A stretch of DNA of 64,000 nucleotides from Bradyrhizobiaceae bacterium (GTDB lineage Bacteria; Pseudomonadota; Alphaproteobacteria; Rhizobiales; Xanthobacteraceae), in NCBI GenBank assembly GCA_003963145.1, contig RXJJ01000015.1, positions 248,001 through 312,000 on the forward strand. Direction: 5' to 3'. Below the pieces are notes generated by a model. That model saw only the letters and a program-made list of their open reading frames with translations. It ran no database searches and was not told the DNA's origin. Each line of letters starts with the position of its first letter. Position 1 is the stretch's first letter. The position numbers and the translations under genes are program-made. Positions 19,513 through 29,140 of this stretch are shown in pieces.

Positions 19513-20910
19513 TTATTGGCCCGAAGGCGTCCGGATGCCGTGCCAGGCGTCACGCACCTGTTGATAATGAACTTCCGGCAGATAATCGGGAGTGTTCAGT
19601 CCAAGCGTGCGAACATCGAGCCTGCCGACCGCGCTCAGGAGCGTATAGGAGGCGATGATACGGTCGCGCTGCGCGCCGATCAGGCGGGCGCGGGCCGCGA
19701 TCAGATCCTGCTGCGAGTTGAGCACGTCGAGCGTGGTGCGCTGGCCGGCCTGGGCCTCGCGCCGTACGCCGGCCAAGGCGACGCCGGCCGCTTCCACCTC
19801 GCTTTGCGCGGCAGCCACGGCGATCTTGGCGCCTTCATTGGTCACGAACGCACTGACGGCCGCAGTCTGGGTCTGATTGCGAACCTGTTCGAGCACGAGG
19901 CGGCTTTGCGTCGCCAGTTCCTTCGCCTGACGGGTCTGCGAGGCGGCGGTGCCGCCATCGTAGATCGGGACCGTCAGATTACCCGTAACCGAGGCCTGAT
20001 CGGCGCGCTTGACGCTGAGAAACGGATCGCTGTCGGCCTGCCGGTTGACGTTGCCCTGCACGCTCAATTGCGGAAGCAGGCTGGATTCGGCGACGCTGAT
20101 GCTCGTTGTGGCAACATCGACGTCGTAGGTGGCCGCAAGCACGGCGGGATTTTCGCGGACCGAGCGCGCGATGACTTCTTCTCGCGTGCCGGGGATGAAC
20201 CGGTCGACCGTTTGTGCCGGGGACAGGGTGGCGGGCCGTTCCCCGATAACCTGTTCATACAGGGCACGGCTGACCTGAAGCGCGACTTCCGCAGCGTTCA
20301 AATCGGCACGCCCGCGGCTTAGCCGGGCTTCGGCCTGCGCGGTGTCCGTCGGCGTCACGTCGCCAGCCGCCAGCCTTTTTCGCGCGATGCCGAGGGTCTC
20401 CTGCAAGAAGGCCATGTTGGCGCGCTGCGTCTCGACCAGCGCCTGATTGGCGATCACGTTCATGTAGGCCGTCACGGCATCCAGCAAGACCCCCTGGCCG
20501 GTATTACGCAGCGCCTCTCGGCCCGACTGAACCTGGAATTCAGCGACCCGGACACTGTTGGCCGTCTTGAAACCGTTGAACAAAACCTGGTTCACCGTCA
20601 CGCCGATTTGCCATGGTTTCAGGCTTGCGGTCTGCAGGGAATTGTCGGGCAGGATGTTGCGAACCGATTGCAAGCCGGCGCTGAGGCTGGCGATAATCTG
20701 GGGCCGGTAGCCCGCGAGAGCCTGCGGCACGCCTTCGTCGGTCGCGCGCTGCTGCGCCCGCGAAGCGTTCAATTGAGGGTTGGACTGATAAGCCTTGACC
20801 AGTGCGTCCTGCAGCGTATCGGCTGCCGCTGGCCCCGCTGAAAGCGCCAACGCCGCCAAAAGGGCGTAGCAGCCCCTTCGTTCATATCGCTGTATCCGGC
20901 GCCAGAGCAT
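19513..20910 (-). CDS. TolC-family outer-membrane channel protein
   Basis: A 465-residue TolC homologue with a signal peptide (about 1-30, ending AGPAAA) and two OEP-type repeats of helices and strands. Typical segments are DTLQDALVKAYQSNPQLN near the mature N-terminus, the N-terminal repeat around SLKPWQIGVTVNQVLFNG, and the second at SVTGNLTVPIYDGGTAASQ with GQRTTLDVLNSQQDL. It forms the trimeric exit duct for type I secretion or RND pumps. It is convergent with the HME pump and may serve it, although TolC proteins are often shared. The ATG at 20910 is used; a TTG 12 bases upstream is possible. Confidence 0.9.
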   Translation of the reverse strand: MLWRRIQRYERRGCYALLAALALSAGPAAADTLQDALVKAYQSNPQLNASRAQQRATDEGVPQALAGYRPQIIASLSAGLQSVRNILPDNSLQTASLKPWQIGVTVNQVLFNGFKTANSVRVAEFQVQSGREALRNTGQGVLLDAVTAYMNVIANQALVETQRANMAFLQETLGIARKRLAAGDVTPTDTAQAEARLSRGRADLNAAEVALQVSRALYEQVIGERPATLSPAQTVDRFIPGTREEVIARSVRENPAVLAATYDVDVATTSISVAESSLLPQLSVQGNVNRQADSDPFLSVKRADQASVTGNLTVPIYDGGTAASQTRQAKELATQSRLVLEQVRNQTQTAAVSAFVTNEGAKIAVAAAQSEVEAAGVALAGVRREAQAGQRTTLDVLNSQQDLIAARARLIGAQRDRIIASYTLLSAVGRLDVRTLGLNTPDYLPEVHYQQVRDAWHGIRTPSGQ

Positions 20911-21171
20911 GATTTTCCGCAAACAATCCTGAACAGCGCCGACCCGCCGCCAACCTCGATTCTAGCCTGTTTAATCGGCCAGCGGGCGATGAGCAAACCA
21001 TCATACCGTGAAAACTTGCCGCTGTGGCAAACTGAACCAAAGCCGCGGATAACGGGCCTTATTCGCTTGACCGGCGTGCCTGCTGCCGTGAAATGTGCGG
21101 CCAATGGACGCGAGGCCGCCTGTGTCGTGGCGAGCCGTTGGACCATTCCTCCTCGACGGCCGCGAGACACG

Positions 21172-23019
21172 ATGCCGAGTATCTTTTCCGACGCCGAAGC
21201 GATTGTGGATGACATCATCCGGGAGTGCGGGAAGAGGCTGGTGGTCGGGCTGCCGCTCGGCTTGGGCAAGGCCAATCATGTCATCAATGCCTTGGTTGCC
21301 CGCGCTGTCGCGGATTCGTCGATCAATCTTACGGTGTTCACCGCGCTGACGCTCGAAAAGCCGATGCCGCATGCCGATCTCGAGCGGCGTTTTATCGTGC
21401 CCGTGATCGAGCGTTTGTTCGGAGGCTATCCAGAGCTCGAATATGCGCGGCGGGTTCACGCCAAAACACTGCCGCCGAACATCGAGGTCATCGAGTTTTT
21501 CTTTCTCGCCGGCAAATGGCTGCACAACGCCTACGCGCAACAGCACTATATCTCCGCCAATTACACCCATGCCGCCTCATATCTTCTGACGCGCGGCGTC
21601 AACGTCATCGTCCAGCTCGTGGCCAAGCGCGTGGTGAACGGCGAGACGCGCTACAGCCTGAGCTGCAACACCGACACCACGCTCGATTTCCTGAAAGCAA
21701 GGCGCGAGGGACGGACGAGTTTCAAGATTGTGGGGCAGGTGAATTCGTTGCTTCCATTCATGCCGGGAAAGGGCGATCTGGCTGGCGATGAATTTCACGC
21801 GATCCTTGAAAGTCCGGATGTCGAATTTCCCCTGTTCGCCCCGCCGTCCGAACCAATCACCGATGCCAAATATGCAAGCGGACTTCATGCCGCTTCGCTG
21901 ATCCGCGACGGCGGCACGCTGCAGATCGGCATCGGTCAGGTCGGCGATGCGCTGGCGCAGGGTCTCGTCATTCGCCATCGCGACAACGTTGAATTTCGCC
22001 GCATCATATCGCGCCTGTCGCCGGGTCAGGAGCCGAGGGAAACTACGCCTTTCGAGAAAGGACTTTACGGCGTCAGCGAAATGTTTTTCGAAGCATTTCT
22101 CGCGCTTATCGAAGCCGGAATCATCAAGCGCGAGGTGGATGGCGCGGTGCTGCATGCGGCGTTCTTCCTCGGCCCGCAATCCTTCTACCGCGCGTTGCGG
22201 GAAATGGCGCCCGATGCGCTTCGGCGCATTCAGATGACGGCCGTGTCGTTCACCAATGAACTCTACGGAGACGAGGAGGCCAAGCGGAAGGCGCGTGTGG
22301 ATGCGCGCTTTGTCAATAATGCGATGATGGCGACGCTGTTGGGCGATGCTGTATCCGATGGTCTCGAGAATGGTCAGGTGGTCAGTGGCGTTGGCGGACA
22401 ATATAATTTTGTGGCGCAGGCGTTCGCGCTGGACGGCGCGCGTTCGATCCTGACGCTGGACGCCACGCGGCAAAGCGGACGCGAATTGATTTCCAACATC
22501 CGCTGGTCTTATGGGCACACCACTATTCCGCGTCACTTGCGCGACATCGTGATTACCGAATACGGCATTGCCGATCTGCGTGGCAAATCGGATGCGGACG
22601 TGATCGCCGCGATGCTGGCAATTACCGATTCACGATTCCAGAACGAACTGATGCAGCTTGCCAAGGAGGCCGGAAAGCTGCCGAAATCCTACGAAATTCC
22701 GCTGGCCTGTCGCGACAATACGCCGGAGCGGATTGCCAAGGCGCTCAAGCCCGCGCGCGATGAAGGTTTGCTGCCGGCATTTCCGTTCGGCAGCGACTTT
22801 ACCGAAGTCGAGCAGCGTCTGATACCGGCTCTGCAGGTTCTCAAGAGCGCGTCCGCTTCGCCTTTTAAGCTGGCCGGTCTTGCGTGGGAGGGGCTGACCG
22901 GGGGGCAGGCCGATGCCGAAGAGACCTGTCTCGCACGCATGCAACTCGACAGACCCGCGACGGCCAGCGACTTGATCTATCGCACCTTGCTGCGTGCCGC
23001 GCTGGCGCGAAGCAGCTGA
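21172..23019 (+). CDS. acetyl-CoA hydrolase/transferase family protein
   Basis: A 615-residue protein of the class I CoA-transferase type. The N-terminal region carries VVGLPLGLGKANHVINALV. The C-terminal acetyl-CoA hydrolase domain contains ENGQVVSGVGGQYNFVAQA, the LDATRQSG segment and TEYGIADLRGKSDADV, the usual ending of 4-hydroxybutyrate/acetyl-CoA transferases. It should transfer or hydrolyse the CoA of a short-chain acyl thioester. The ATG at 21172 (MPSIFSDAEAIVDD) fits the family; the frame stays open about 180 bases upstream without family residues. It is 50-100 residues longer than typical bacterial members. Convergent with the enoyl-CoA hydratase. Confidence 0.85.
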   Translation: MPSIFSDAEAIVDDIIRECGKRLVVGLPLGLGKANHVINALVARAVADSSINLTVFTALTLEKPMPHADLERRFIVPVIERLFGGYPELEYARRVHAKTLPPNIEVIEFFFLAGKWLHNAYAQQHYISANYTHAASYLLTRGVNVIVQLVAKRVVNGETRYSLSCNTDTTLDFLKARREGRTSFKIVGQVNSLLPFMPGKGDLAGDEFHAILESPDVEFPLFAPPSEPITDAKYASGLHAASLIRDGGTLQIGIGQVGDALAQGLVIRHRDNVEFRRIISRLSPGQEPRETTPFEKGLYGVSEMFFEAFLALIEAGIIKREVDGAVLHAAFFLGPQSFYRALREMAPDALRRIQMTAVSFTNELYGDEEAKRKARVDARFVNNAMMATLLGDAVSDGLENGQVVSGVGGQYNFVAQAFALDGARSILTLDATRQSGRELISNIRWSYGHTTIPRHLRDIVITEYGIADLRGKSDADVIAAMLAITDSRFQNELMQLAKEAGKLPKSYEIPLACRDNTPERIAKALKPARDEGLLPAFPFGSDFTEVEQRLIPALQVLKSASASPFKLAGLAWEGLTGGQADAEETCLARMQLDRPATASDLIYRTLLRAALARSS

Positions 23020-23021
23020 AG

Positions 23022-23801
23022 TCAGCGGTTCTTGAAATTCGGCGCGCGCTTGTCGACAAAAGCCGACATGCCTTCGGAGCGGTCTTCAAGTGCGAAGGTC
23101 GAGGCAAACAGATCGTTTTCCAGTTTCATGCCCTCGGCAAGCGTCGTCTCCAGCGCGCGGTTGACCGCGTTCTTTGCCATAATGGCCGCCGGGCGCGACA
23201 TCGCGGCAATCTTGATTGCGATGTTCGTGGCTTCGCCGAGCATGGTGCTGGCGGGAAAGACACGGCTGACAAGGCCGGAACGTTCGGCTTCTGCAGCGTC
23301 CATCAGTCTGCCGGTCAGACACAGGTCCATCGCCTTGTATTTGCCGACGGCGCGGGTCAGGCGCTGCGTGCCGCCGAGCCCGGGAATGGTGCCGAGATTG
23401 ATCTCGGGCTGACCGAACTTGGCATTGTCGGCTGCGATGATGATGTCGCACATCATCGCAAGCTCGCAACCGCCGCCAAGGGCGTAGCCGCTCACGGCCG
23501 CGACTGTGGGCTTGCGGCAGGTCGCGACACGATCGGACCGGCTGTTCTTGAAACCTGTCATCGCCATGTCGATGAAGGTTTTGCCCTGCATTTCCTTGAT
23601 GTCGGCGCCGGCGGCGAAAGCCCTGTCGTCGCCAGTGATGAGAATACAGCCGATCTTGTCGTCAGCCTCCAGGTCGTCGAGGGCCGATGCGATTTCGCTG
23701 AAGACGCCGAACGACAGCGCGTTCATGACCTTCGGGCGGTTGAGGCGGATCACGCCCACGCCGTCCCGGCTTTCAACGACAATGTATTCAAAGACCGCCA
23801 T
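23022..23801 (-). CDS. enoyl-CoA hydratase (crotonase family)
   Basis: A 259-residue crotonase that hydrates 2-enoyl-CoA in beta-oxidation. Oxyanion-hole segments are [10 protein letters not shown] and the [15 protein letters not shown] glycine pair. The catalytic glutamates lie in GGGCELAM and [17 protein letters not shown], so both hydratase acids are present, favouring true hydratase activity over isomerase-only paralogues. The ATG at 23801 has GGGGGCAG upstream. It ends two bases from the convergent acetyl-CoA hydrolase stop; both use acyl-CoA but are not co-transcribed. Confidence 0.92.
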   Translation of the reverse strand: MAVFEYIVVESRDGVGVIRLNRPKVMNALSFGVFSEIASALDDLEADDKIGCILITGDDRAFAAGADIKEMQGKTFIDMAMTGFKNSRSDRVATCRKPTVAAVSGYALGGGCELAMMCDIIIAADNAKFGQPEINLGTIPGLGGTQRLTRAVGKYKAMDLCLTGRLMDAAEAERSGLVSRVFPASTMLGEATNIAIKIAAMSRPAAIMAKNAVNRALETTLAEGMKLENDLFASTFALEDRSEGMSAFVDKRAPNFKNR

Positions 23802-23901
23802 TCTGCCCCCCGGGCCCGACCGCGTTTGGACGCGGGCGCACTTTGCCCGCGGGTCAAATCCGGTGCAAGACCGGCGCAAAGCGCGCCGGGCAGCCATGCG
23901 T

Positions 23902-24549
23902 TCAGGCAATCAGCATCCGGGCGGCGGAGGCGAGCGTCAGCATGGCGCCGATTCCGATGAAGATCTTTCCGATCAGCGAGGCTCCGTTCCAGCTATGGTT
24001 CTGGCTGAAAAGGCGCTGAGCCGTTGTGCTCTGATTGTCGTTCGCAGTCATTGGCTGCACGGACGGTCCCGGCACCGCCTCGGCTGCCATATCCCGATCG
24101 ATATCGTTGAGTTGGTCGGCGGCGGCAATTTGAACGCCGTTGCTGGTGGTTTCGATAGCAGCGGTCTTGTCAGCTTCGGTGAGAGCTGACGCCGATTCGG
24201 CATTCTGATCGTCGCCTGGCGTGATTTCGGCCCGGGCATTGGCCACGTCCGGAGGCAAGGCTGCCGCGGCGGTAGCCTTCGCCTGATCGCCTCGATCCCG
24301 GTCATTCGTGGCTGGAGCGGCCTGTGCCACGGGTTTGGCGGGGGTCCCGGTTTTCGCGGTTTTGCGGTCGTTGCGGTGCAAATGGGCGGATTTCTTCGGC
24401 GGATGCTTCGATTTGGTGGCGTTCACCAACACCAGCGGCTTGCCGACGCGTACTGCGGTATCCGGGGCGGACAGGGCGTACGCGCCTGAAACGAAACAAA
24501 GCGACATCACCATGGTCGCGACCAGCGATCGTCCAACGGCCTTCTGCAT
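23902..24549 (-). CDS. exported protein of unknown function, divergent from the ecfF-like sigma gene
   Basis: A 215-residue protein starting at the ATG at 24549, behind the strong ribosome site AGGGAGA. A signal peptide or anchor (about 1-26) is followed by a Lys/His-rich stretch ([18 protein letters not shown]), a long low-complexity Ala/Asp/Glu/Gln region and a C-terminal hydrophobic helix ([25 protein letters not shown]). This suggests an envelope protein held at both ends or a signal-peptide protein with a C-terminal membrane tail. No family recognised. It shares its upstream region with the ECF sigma gene, so the sigma factor may regulate it. Confidence 0.65.
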   Translation of the reverse strand: MQKAVGRSLVATMVMSLCFVSGAYALSAPDTAVRVGKPLVLVNATKSKHPPKKSAHLHRNDRKTAKTGTPAKPVAQAAPATNDRDRGDQAKATAAAALPPDVANARAEITPGDDQNAESASALTEADKTAAIETTSNGVQIAAADQLNDIDRDMAAEAVPGPSVQPMTANDNQSTTAQRLFSQNHSWNGASLIGKIFIGIGAMLTLASAARMLIA

Positions 24550-24733
24550 GACACGATCTCCCTGAAATTGGAGTGCTTCAAGAAACCCGCCGCCGTGACC
24601 GCACCACGGCAAAAAAGGGGATTTTTTTGTGCTGTCGGGCCAAAAGAAGGCACAAAACGCGGGTTTGTCGTCCCGTGTCGTTGCCCCGGCAATTGCCACA
24701 CCGGGCTGTAACATCCTAGGAAAAGGAACGTAT

Positions 24734-25303
24734 TTGAAGACAGGAGCGCATGTGCGCGGACGCGAGGATGAATGGACCGGCCTGATGCGGTCGGCCAATG
24801 CGGGCGACGACACCGCCTACCATCGTCTTCTCAAGGCCGTGGCGCCTGTGCTCCGTGCGGGTGCACGGCGCGGGCTTGTCCGTGCCGGCCAGCCCGCCGA
24901 TCAGGCCGAGGACATTGTGCAGGATATTCTGCTGACCGTGCATCTGAAACGGCACACCTGGGACGCAAACGCTCCGTTCGCCCCCTGGCTGTTTGCGATC
25001 GCGCGCAACAAGCTGATCGACGCGTTGCGTCGGCGCGGTCGCCGTGTCTTCGTCAATATCGACGATTTCGCAGAGACGCTGCCAAGCGACCCGGCACAGG
25101 ATACGCTCGCCGCTTCGGAGGTTACGGCCCATCTGAACACGCTGCCGGCGGGCCAGCGCGACGTGCTGCAGTCGATTTCGGTCGACGGCTTGTCGATCAA
25201 GGAGACCGCGTCGAAACTGGCGATGAGCGAAGGTGCCGTGCGCGTCGCGCTACATCGTGGACTTTCCAGCCTGTCGTCACGCATGAAGGAGGAATTGAGA
25301 TGA
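24734..25303 (+). CDS. ECF sigma factor paired with an NrsF-type anti-sigma (EcfF-like)
   Basis: A 189-residue ECF sigma-70 factor. Region 2 includes QAEDIVQDILLTVHLKRHTWD and the promoter-melting PFAPWLFAIARNKLIDALRRRGRR. Region 4 is LNTLPAGQRDVLQSISVDGLSIKETASKLAMSEGAVRVALHRGL. I take the TTG at 24734, preceded by GGAAAAGGAAC; no ATG lies near the domain start. The stop overlaps the anti-sigma start by four bases (ATGA). Pairing with a DUF1109 protein matches EcfF-OsrA of Bradyrhizobium japonicum and SigF-NrsF of Caulobacter, which answer oxidative or metal stress. Confidence 0.88.
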   Translation: MKTGAHVRGREDEWTGLMRSANAGDDTAYHRLLKAVAPVLRAGARRGLVRAGQPADQAEDIVQDILLTVHLKRHTWDANAPFAPWLFAIARNKLIDALRRRGRRVFVNIDDFAETLPSDPAQDTLAASEVTAHLNTLPAGQRDVLQSISVDGLSIKETASKLAMSEGAVRVALHRGLSSLSSRMKEELR

Positions 25304-25938
25304 AGACCGACGATCTCATCGCCTCGCTGGCGGCCGACAACACATGGCGGCCGCGGCCCGTCTGGTTCGGCGTGCTGGCGGCGCTGATGGCTGCGCTTCC
25401 CCTGTCCGCATCGCTGTTCATGATGAGTCTGGGGGTTCGGCCGGACGTGTCGACCGCCATGCACAATCCGTTCTTTGATCTGAAGTTTCTTATCACGCTA
25501 TCGCTCGCGGCATCCGCCGCGGCGATCAGCCTGTATATGTCGCGTCCTGAAGCATCGGCGAAGCGGTTGCTGTGGCTGCTGGCGATACCCGGCGGCATTC
25601 TTGGTGCAGGCATTGCCGGTGAACTGGCGGTTCAACAGCGCTCGGGCTGGACCGAACGGATGATCGGCTCCAACGCGCTGGTCTGCCTCACCGCGATTCC
25701 GCTTTTGTCCCTGCCAATTCTGGCCGGCGTGCTGGCGGCCCTGCGCCGCGGCGCGACCTCGCGACCGGCTCTGACAGGCGCATTTGCTGGCCTGATGTCG
25801 GCGGGTTTGGCCGCAACGCTTTATGCGTCCCATTGCCCGGACGACTCGCCGCTTTTCGTAGCGGTCTGGTACACCATCGCCGCTTCGGCCGTTGCGGCGA
25901 TCGGGGCGCTTGCGGGCGCGCGTGTTCTTAAGCTCTAG
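25300..25938 (+). CDS. NrsF/DUF1109 six-helix anti-sigma factor
   Basis: A 212-residue inner-membrane anti-sigma factor that holds its partner sigma factor at the membrane. After a short cytosolic N-terminus (TDDLIASLAADN...R), six TMs are visible at roughly 20-42, 60-80, 88-110, 124-147, 158-176 and 186-206. The two cysteines at C129 (NALVCLTAIP) and C179 (YASHCPDDSPLF) match the paired conserved cysteines of Caulobacter NrsF, proposed to act in redox or metal sensing. It overlaps the sigma gene by four bases and the convergent DUF2336 gene by four bases. Confidence 0.9.
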   Translation: MKTDDLIASLAADNTWRPRPVWFGVLAALMAALPLSASLFMMSLGVRPDVSTAMHNPFFDLKFLITLSLAASAAAISLYMSRPEASAKRLLWLLAIPGGILGAGIAGELAVQQRSGWTERMIGSNALVCLTAIPLLSLPILAGVLAALRRGATSRPALTGAFAGLMSAGLAATLYASHCPDDSPLFVAVWYTIAASAVAAIGALAGARVLKL

Positions 25939-27053
25939 GATTTATCGGGAACGGCGGGGCCGGAGGCCGTGTTCTTCTGCATCCGGTAGAAACGCAGCAC
26001 CTGCTGCGCCGTAGACACCCTCAGCATCTCGTAGCTGTGCTGATACTCGCTCACGTCCGGGACGTCATCGTTGCCGGCGAGTCGCGCCCGCATGCACAGG
26101 ATGGTCTTGAGCGTCGACCAAGACAGGCCGGTAACTTTCGCGAGGACGACGAGCCCATCCGATCGCTTCTCGATCATCATGTTCTCGACCGTGGACACCG
26201 GAATGTTCGCAAGCAGCGCGATGGCGGCGTTGGTTTCCTCGAACCTGTTGTTTTCGGAGAAATCCGCGATCTGGTCTTCGTTCAGGCGTCCTTCGCTGTG
26301 GAGCGATTGCAGCAGGCCATGCATGCGTAGCGACTCGTCGCTCCGCGCCGCGCAGACCTGCTGGGCGACTTCTTTCACCGCTGACGATATATCGGTGGCG
26401 TCGTCGCGATGGCCGGCCTGAAGGCGGGCGCGCACCGTCTCGGATGCGCGCGCGATCAGCCGCAAATAATGATGACGCGGGATCGGCCGCAGTCCAAGGC
26501 ATGTCGCAAGATTATCATCGCCCTCGGCACGCGAAACGAGTTCGCTGAAACCGCGTTCCGAGAAATTCGCGCCGTGATTGTTGACGGTGCTTTCGACGAC
26601 CTCGGCGTTGCCGCGCTCGACCAGAACATCCGTCACCGCGCCGCTCAGCGTCTTGCGTTTCGAAATCGCCAGCAGATGGCCCTGGCTTTTGATGCGGGCA
26701 TTCTCGATCAGCGTGGCGTCGTCGAGTTGTTCGGATAAGGCCAGCACCGGCGAGGCGACCTCCACGAGGTCGTCGAAAGCAAGCTCGTGAATAAGCCGGG
26801 GCGGCGCTTTCGCGACAGGCGCAAGACGGCTCGCAAGGAGGGCCTTGGCGGAGGTCTCGATCTGCTGGATCAGGCAATGAAAAACGTCATCGAAGACATC
26901 GATCTGTTCGTCGCTGTATTCCAGCGGCGCGTTCAGGAACAGATCGGTGACCCGGCGCAGCGTATTGACGCGTTTAGCGACATTTCCGTGATTTAGCGCG
27001 TCCTGCAGTTCCTCGAGCAGGCCGGCTGTCAAAGCCGCTTTTGGCAATCCCAT
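25935..27053 (-). CDS. DUF2336 protein
   Basis: A 372-residue all-helical cytosolic protein of the alphaproteobacterial DUF2336 family. Features are the N-terminal LQDALNHGNVAKRVNTLRRVTDLFLN, the HEAT-like helices VASPVLALSEQLDDATLIENARIKSQGHLLAISKRKTLS in the middle, and a C-terminal part with VENMMIEKRSDGLVVLAKVTGLSWSTLKTIL. DUF2336 proteins often sit near motility, cell-cycle or stress regulators; a biochemical role is not established. A second member is at 57181-58209. It overlaps the convergent nrsF-like gene by four bases. Confidence 0.85.
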   Translation of the reverse strand: MGLPKAALTAGLLEELQDALNHGNVAKRVNTLRRVTDLFLNAPLEYSDEQIDVFDDVFHCLIQQIETSAKALLASRLAPVAKAPPRLIHELAFDDLVEVASPVLALSEQLDDATLIENARIKSQGHLLAISKRKTLSGAVTDVLVERGNAEVVESTVNNHGANFSERGFSELVSRAEGDDNLATCLGLRPIPRHHYLRLIARASETVRARLQAGHRDDATDISSAVKEVAQQVCAARSDESLRMHGLLQSLHSEGRLNEDQIADFSENNRFEETNAAIALLANIPVSTVENMMIEKRSDGLVVLAKVTGLSWSTLKTILCMRARLAGNDDVPDVSEYQHSYEMLRVSTAQQVLRFYRMQKNTASGPAVPDKS

Positions 27054-27106
27054 GACTTCTGTCCAATCATCTTGATCCGGGCACGCTTCTCGGCCCGAAA
27101 AAATTT

Positions 27107-28246
27107 CTAGCCGCGTTCGATGCGGTTACGTCCACAATCCTTGGCTTGATAAAGAGCAACGTCGGCACGGGCCAGAAGGCTATCTGCTGTCTCGTTCTGC
27201 CGCATGGTCACGACGCCGGCGGAGAGGGTCACCGCCATTCCCGGCGAAATCGTGCTCCAGTCGAGATCGGCGACGATCATTCTCAGCCGGTTGAGCGTTT
27301 GTTCTGCGGCGATGTCGGAAGTTTCCGGGAGAATGAGAAGAAACTCCTCGCCGCCGTAACGGCCAAACTTGTCGATGGAACGAATGTTGGCGAAGATCGT
27401 GATCGCGAATGTGCGAAGCACTTCGTCGCCGGTCGGATGACCGAAGCGGTCGTTGATCTTCTTGAACCAGTCCAGATCGATCAGGGCGATGGAGCAGGAC
27501 ATTCTGGTGCGCGCGGCACGCTCCATTTCCTCGTCCAGCGCCTTCATGATGCTGCGGCGGTTGTGTGAGCCGGTCAGTTCATCCAGCTCGGCAAGCTCCT
27601 CGATGCGCTTGTAGGCTTCCTGCAGCCGCACGCCCTGATTGTAGAACGACTCGCGGAGGGCACTTGCGAACATGCCGACGAACATGCAGCGGCCTATCGC
27701 GGCGACAAAGGTCAGCATCGTGGCGAAGCGCTCGGTGTGGCTGCCGAGCGGCATTGCTATCGGCTTATCGGTCAGAAGAAACAGAATTGCGAGGCCGATT
27801 GTCACGATGGCCAGGGAAACGGCGTTTTGCCACGGCGTCGAGCGCAGTGATCCGAATGCGAAGACGACAAACAGCGAGCACAGAAAGACGCAGCCGACCT
27901 CGGGCGCGAGATAGATGAAGGCCAGCATGATCGAGATGCTGACAACCGTCTGCTGGGTGACGAGGTAATTGTCCGTGAAACGGTCGGTGACGCTGGCATC
28001 CGACAGCGTCGTGAAAAAGCCGATCGTCAACAGGCTGATCAGCAAATAAAGCGGCCCGGTCGTGACCGGAATGGTACCGGCATAGGCGAAAATCAACAGC
28101 AGGATTGCGTCAATGACGTAGCTCAGCGCCATCATCACGAGAATGCGCCGGCGCTGGCTGGTTCGCCGCGGCAGCACGCCCGGGGCCGATCCGCTATCGG
28201 CTCCCATGTCGCCAGCATTGTTCAAAGATGAAACGAGACCTTGCAC
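27107..28246 (-). CDS. membrane-bound diguanylate cyclase (GGDEF)
   Basis: A 379-residue protein: an N-terminal block of about six TMs (35-200), a short coiled helix (205-222) and a GGDEF domain beginning at LDELTGSHNRRS. The active site is GGEEF (298-302). The product-inhibition I-site RSID (289-292) sits exactly five residues before it, so the enzyme should make c-di-GMP and be subject to feedback inhibition. No EAL domain. The GTG at 28246 has AAGGA eight bases upstream; an ATG at 28207 is the alternative. The signal sensed by the TM block is unknown. Confidence 0.9.
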   Translation of the reverse strand: MQGLVSSLNNAGDMGADSGSAPGVLPRRTSQRRRILVMMALSYVIDAILLLIFAYAGTIPVTTGPLYLLISLLTIGFFTTLSDASVTDRFTDNYLVTQQTVVSISIMLAFIYLAPEVGCVFLCSLFVVFAFGSLRSTPWQNAVSLAIVTIGLAILFLLTDKPIAMPLGSHTERFATMLTFVAAIGRCMFVGMFASALRESFYNQGVRLQEAYKRIEELAELDELTGSHNRRSIMKALDEEMERAARTRMSCSIALIDLDWFKKINDRFGHPTGDEVLRTFAITIFANIRSIDKFGRYGGEEFLLILPETSDIAAEQTLNRLRMIVADLDWSTISPGMAVTLSAGVVTMRQNETADSLLARADVALYQAKDCGRNRIERG

Positions 28247-28570
28247 AGCCGCATCCTTCAGAGGCGGTAAAGTTATGCGGTAAAGCCTTTAGTTTTGGTA
28301 TCATTCGCGTAAGGGAATTTCCGATATTGCGGCGCGTCATGCTAAGGTCCTGTGGCCCGTCGCCGAACTATGGTGGGGTGCGAATTCATGTTTTTCCGTT
28401 ATGAGTTTTATTTGGGCAGCGGCGAAAAGCCGCCAACGAAACACTTTCTTAACGCTTATTTTCAAAGTGCAACCCGACCGGATCGGTCGTATGCCAGAGA
28501 CCTCCGGAAATAGTCGGTTTTCAATCGAACCCGACCGCTTCCGCGTGCGACAAACCTTGCGAGACGGCCA
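28247..28570. other. intergenic region between the GGDEF gene and the second ECF operon
   Basis: About 320 bases with no credible gene. It must hold the promoter of the leftward GGDEF gene (near 28250-28320, AT-richer) and of the rightward sigma operon. I looked for GGAAC-N16/17-CGTT and a TTGACA/TATAAT pair and found no convincing match. No hairpin terminator seen. Confidence 0.5.
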
Positions 28571-29140
28571 TTGAGTGCAGCACAGGCGGCTTCGGACGAA
28601 ACCTTGATCGCTCGCATTGCCCGCGGTGACCGTCTTGCGATGCAGGTGCTGTACGGACGGCACCATGTCCGGGTGTTCCGCTTTTCGTTGCGGCTCGTCA
28701 GAAACGAGCAGATCGCGGAGGATCTGATCTCCGAGGTGTTTCTGGACGTCTGGCGGCAGGCGGGAAAGTTCGAGGGCCGTTCGCAGGTTTCGACCTGGCT
28801 GCTCGCGATTACGCGTTTCAAGGCTTTGTCGGCTCTGCGCAAGCGCAAGGATGCGGAGCTGGACGACGAGACGGCCGCCGCGATTGAGGATACCGCCGAC
28901 AATCCGGAGGTGACGGTCGCGAAAAAGGATACAAGTGCAGCGTTGCGAAAATGCCTGACCGCACTTTCGCAGGATCACCGGGAGATTGTCGATCTGGTCT
29001 ATTACCACGAGAAATCCGTGGAGGAGGTCGCAGAGATCGTCGGCATTCCGGAGAACACGGTAAAGACGCGGCTGTTTTACGCGCGCAAGAAACTTGCCGA
29101 GCTGCTCAAGGCAGCCGGCATCGAGCGAGGTTGGCCATGA
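28571..29140 (+). CDS. ECF sigma-70 factor, first gene of a sigma/anti-sigma/protease operon
   Basis: A 189-residue ECF sigma factor. Region 2 reads MQVLYGRHHVRVFRFSLRLVRN...AEDLISEVFLDVWRQAGKFEGRSQVSTWLLAITRFKALSALRKRK. The region 2-4 linker is acidic. Region 4 is LTALSQDHREIVDLVYYHEKSVEEVAEIVGIPENTVKTRLFYARKKL. Start is the TTG at 28571 (MSAAQAASDETLI) after GAGACGG; no ATG precedes region 2. The stop overlaps the start of the next gene by four bases, so sigma and anti-sigma are translationally coupled. Target promoters unknown. Confidence 0.88.
   Translation: MSAAQAASDETLIARIARGDRLAMQVLYGRHHVRVFRFSLRLVRNEQIAEDLISEVFLDVWRQAGKFEGRSQVSTWLLAITRFKALSALRKRKDAELDDETAAAIEDTADNPEVTVAKKDTSAALRKCLTALSQDHREIVDLVYYHEKSVEEVAEIVGIPENTVKTRLFYARKKLAELLKAAGIERGWP

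Noticed and set aside
24734-24770. EcfG promoter at GGAAC near 24725
   Set aside because: No CGTT at the required spacing; the GGAAC is part of the ribosome site region of the sigma gene.
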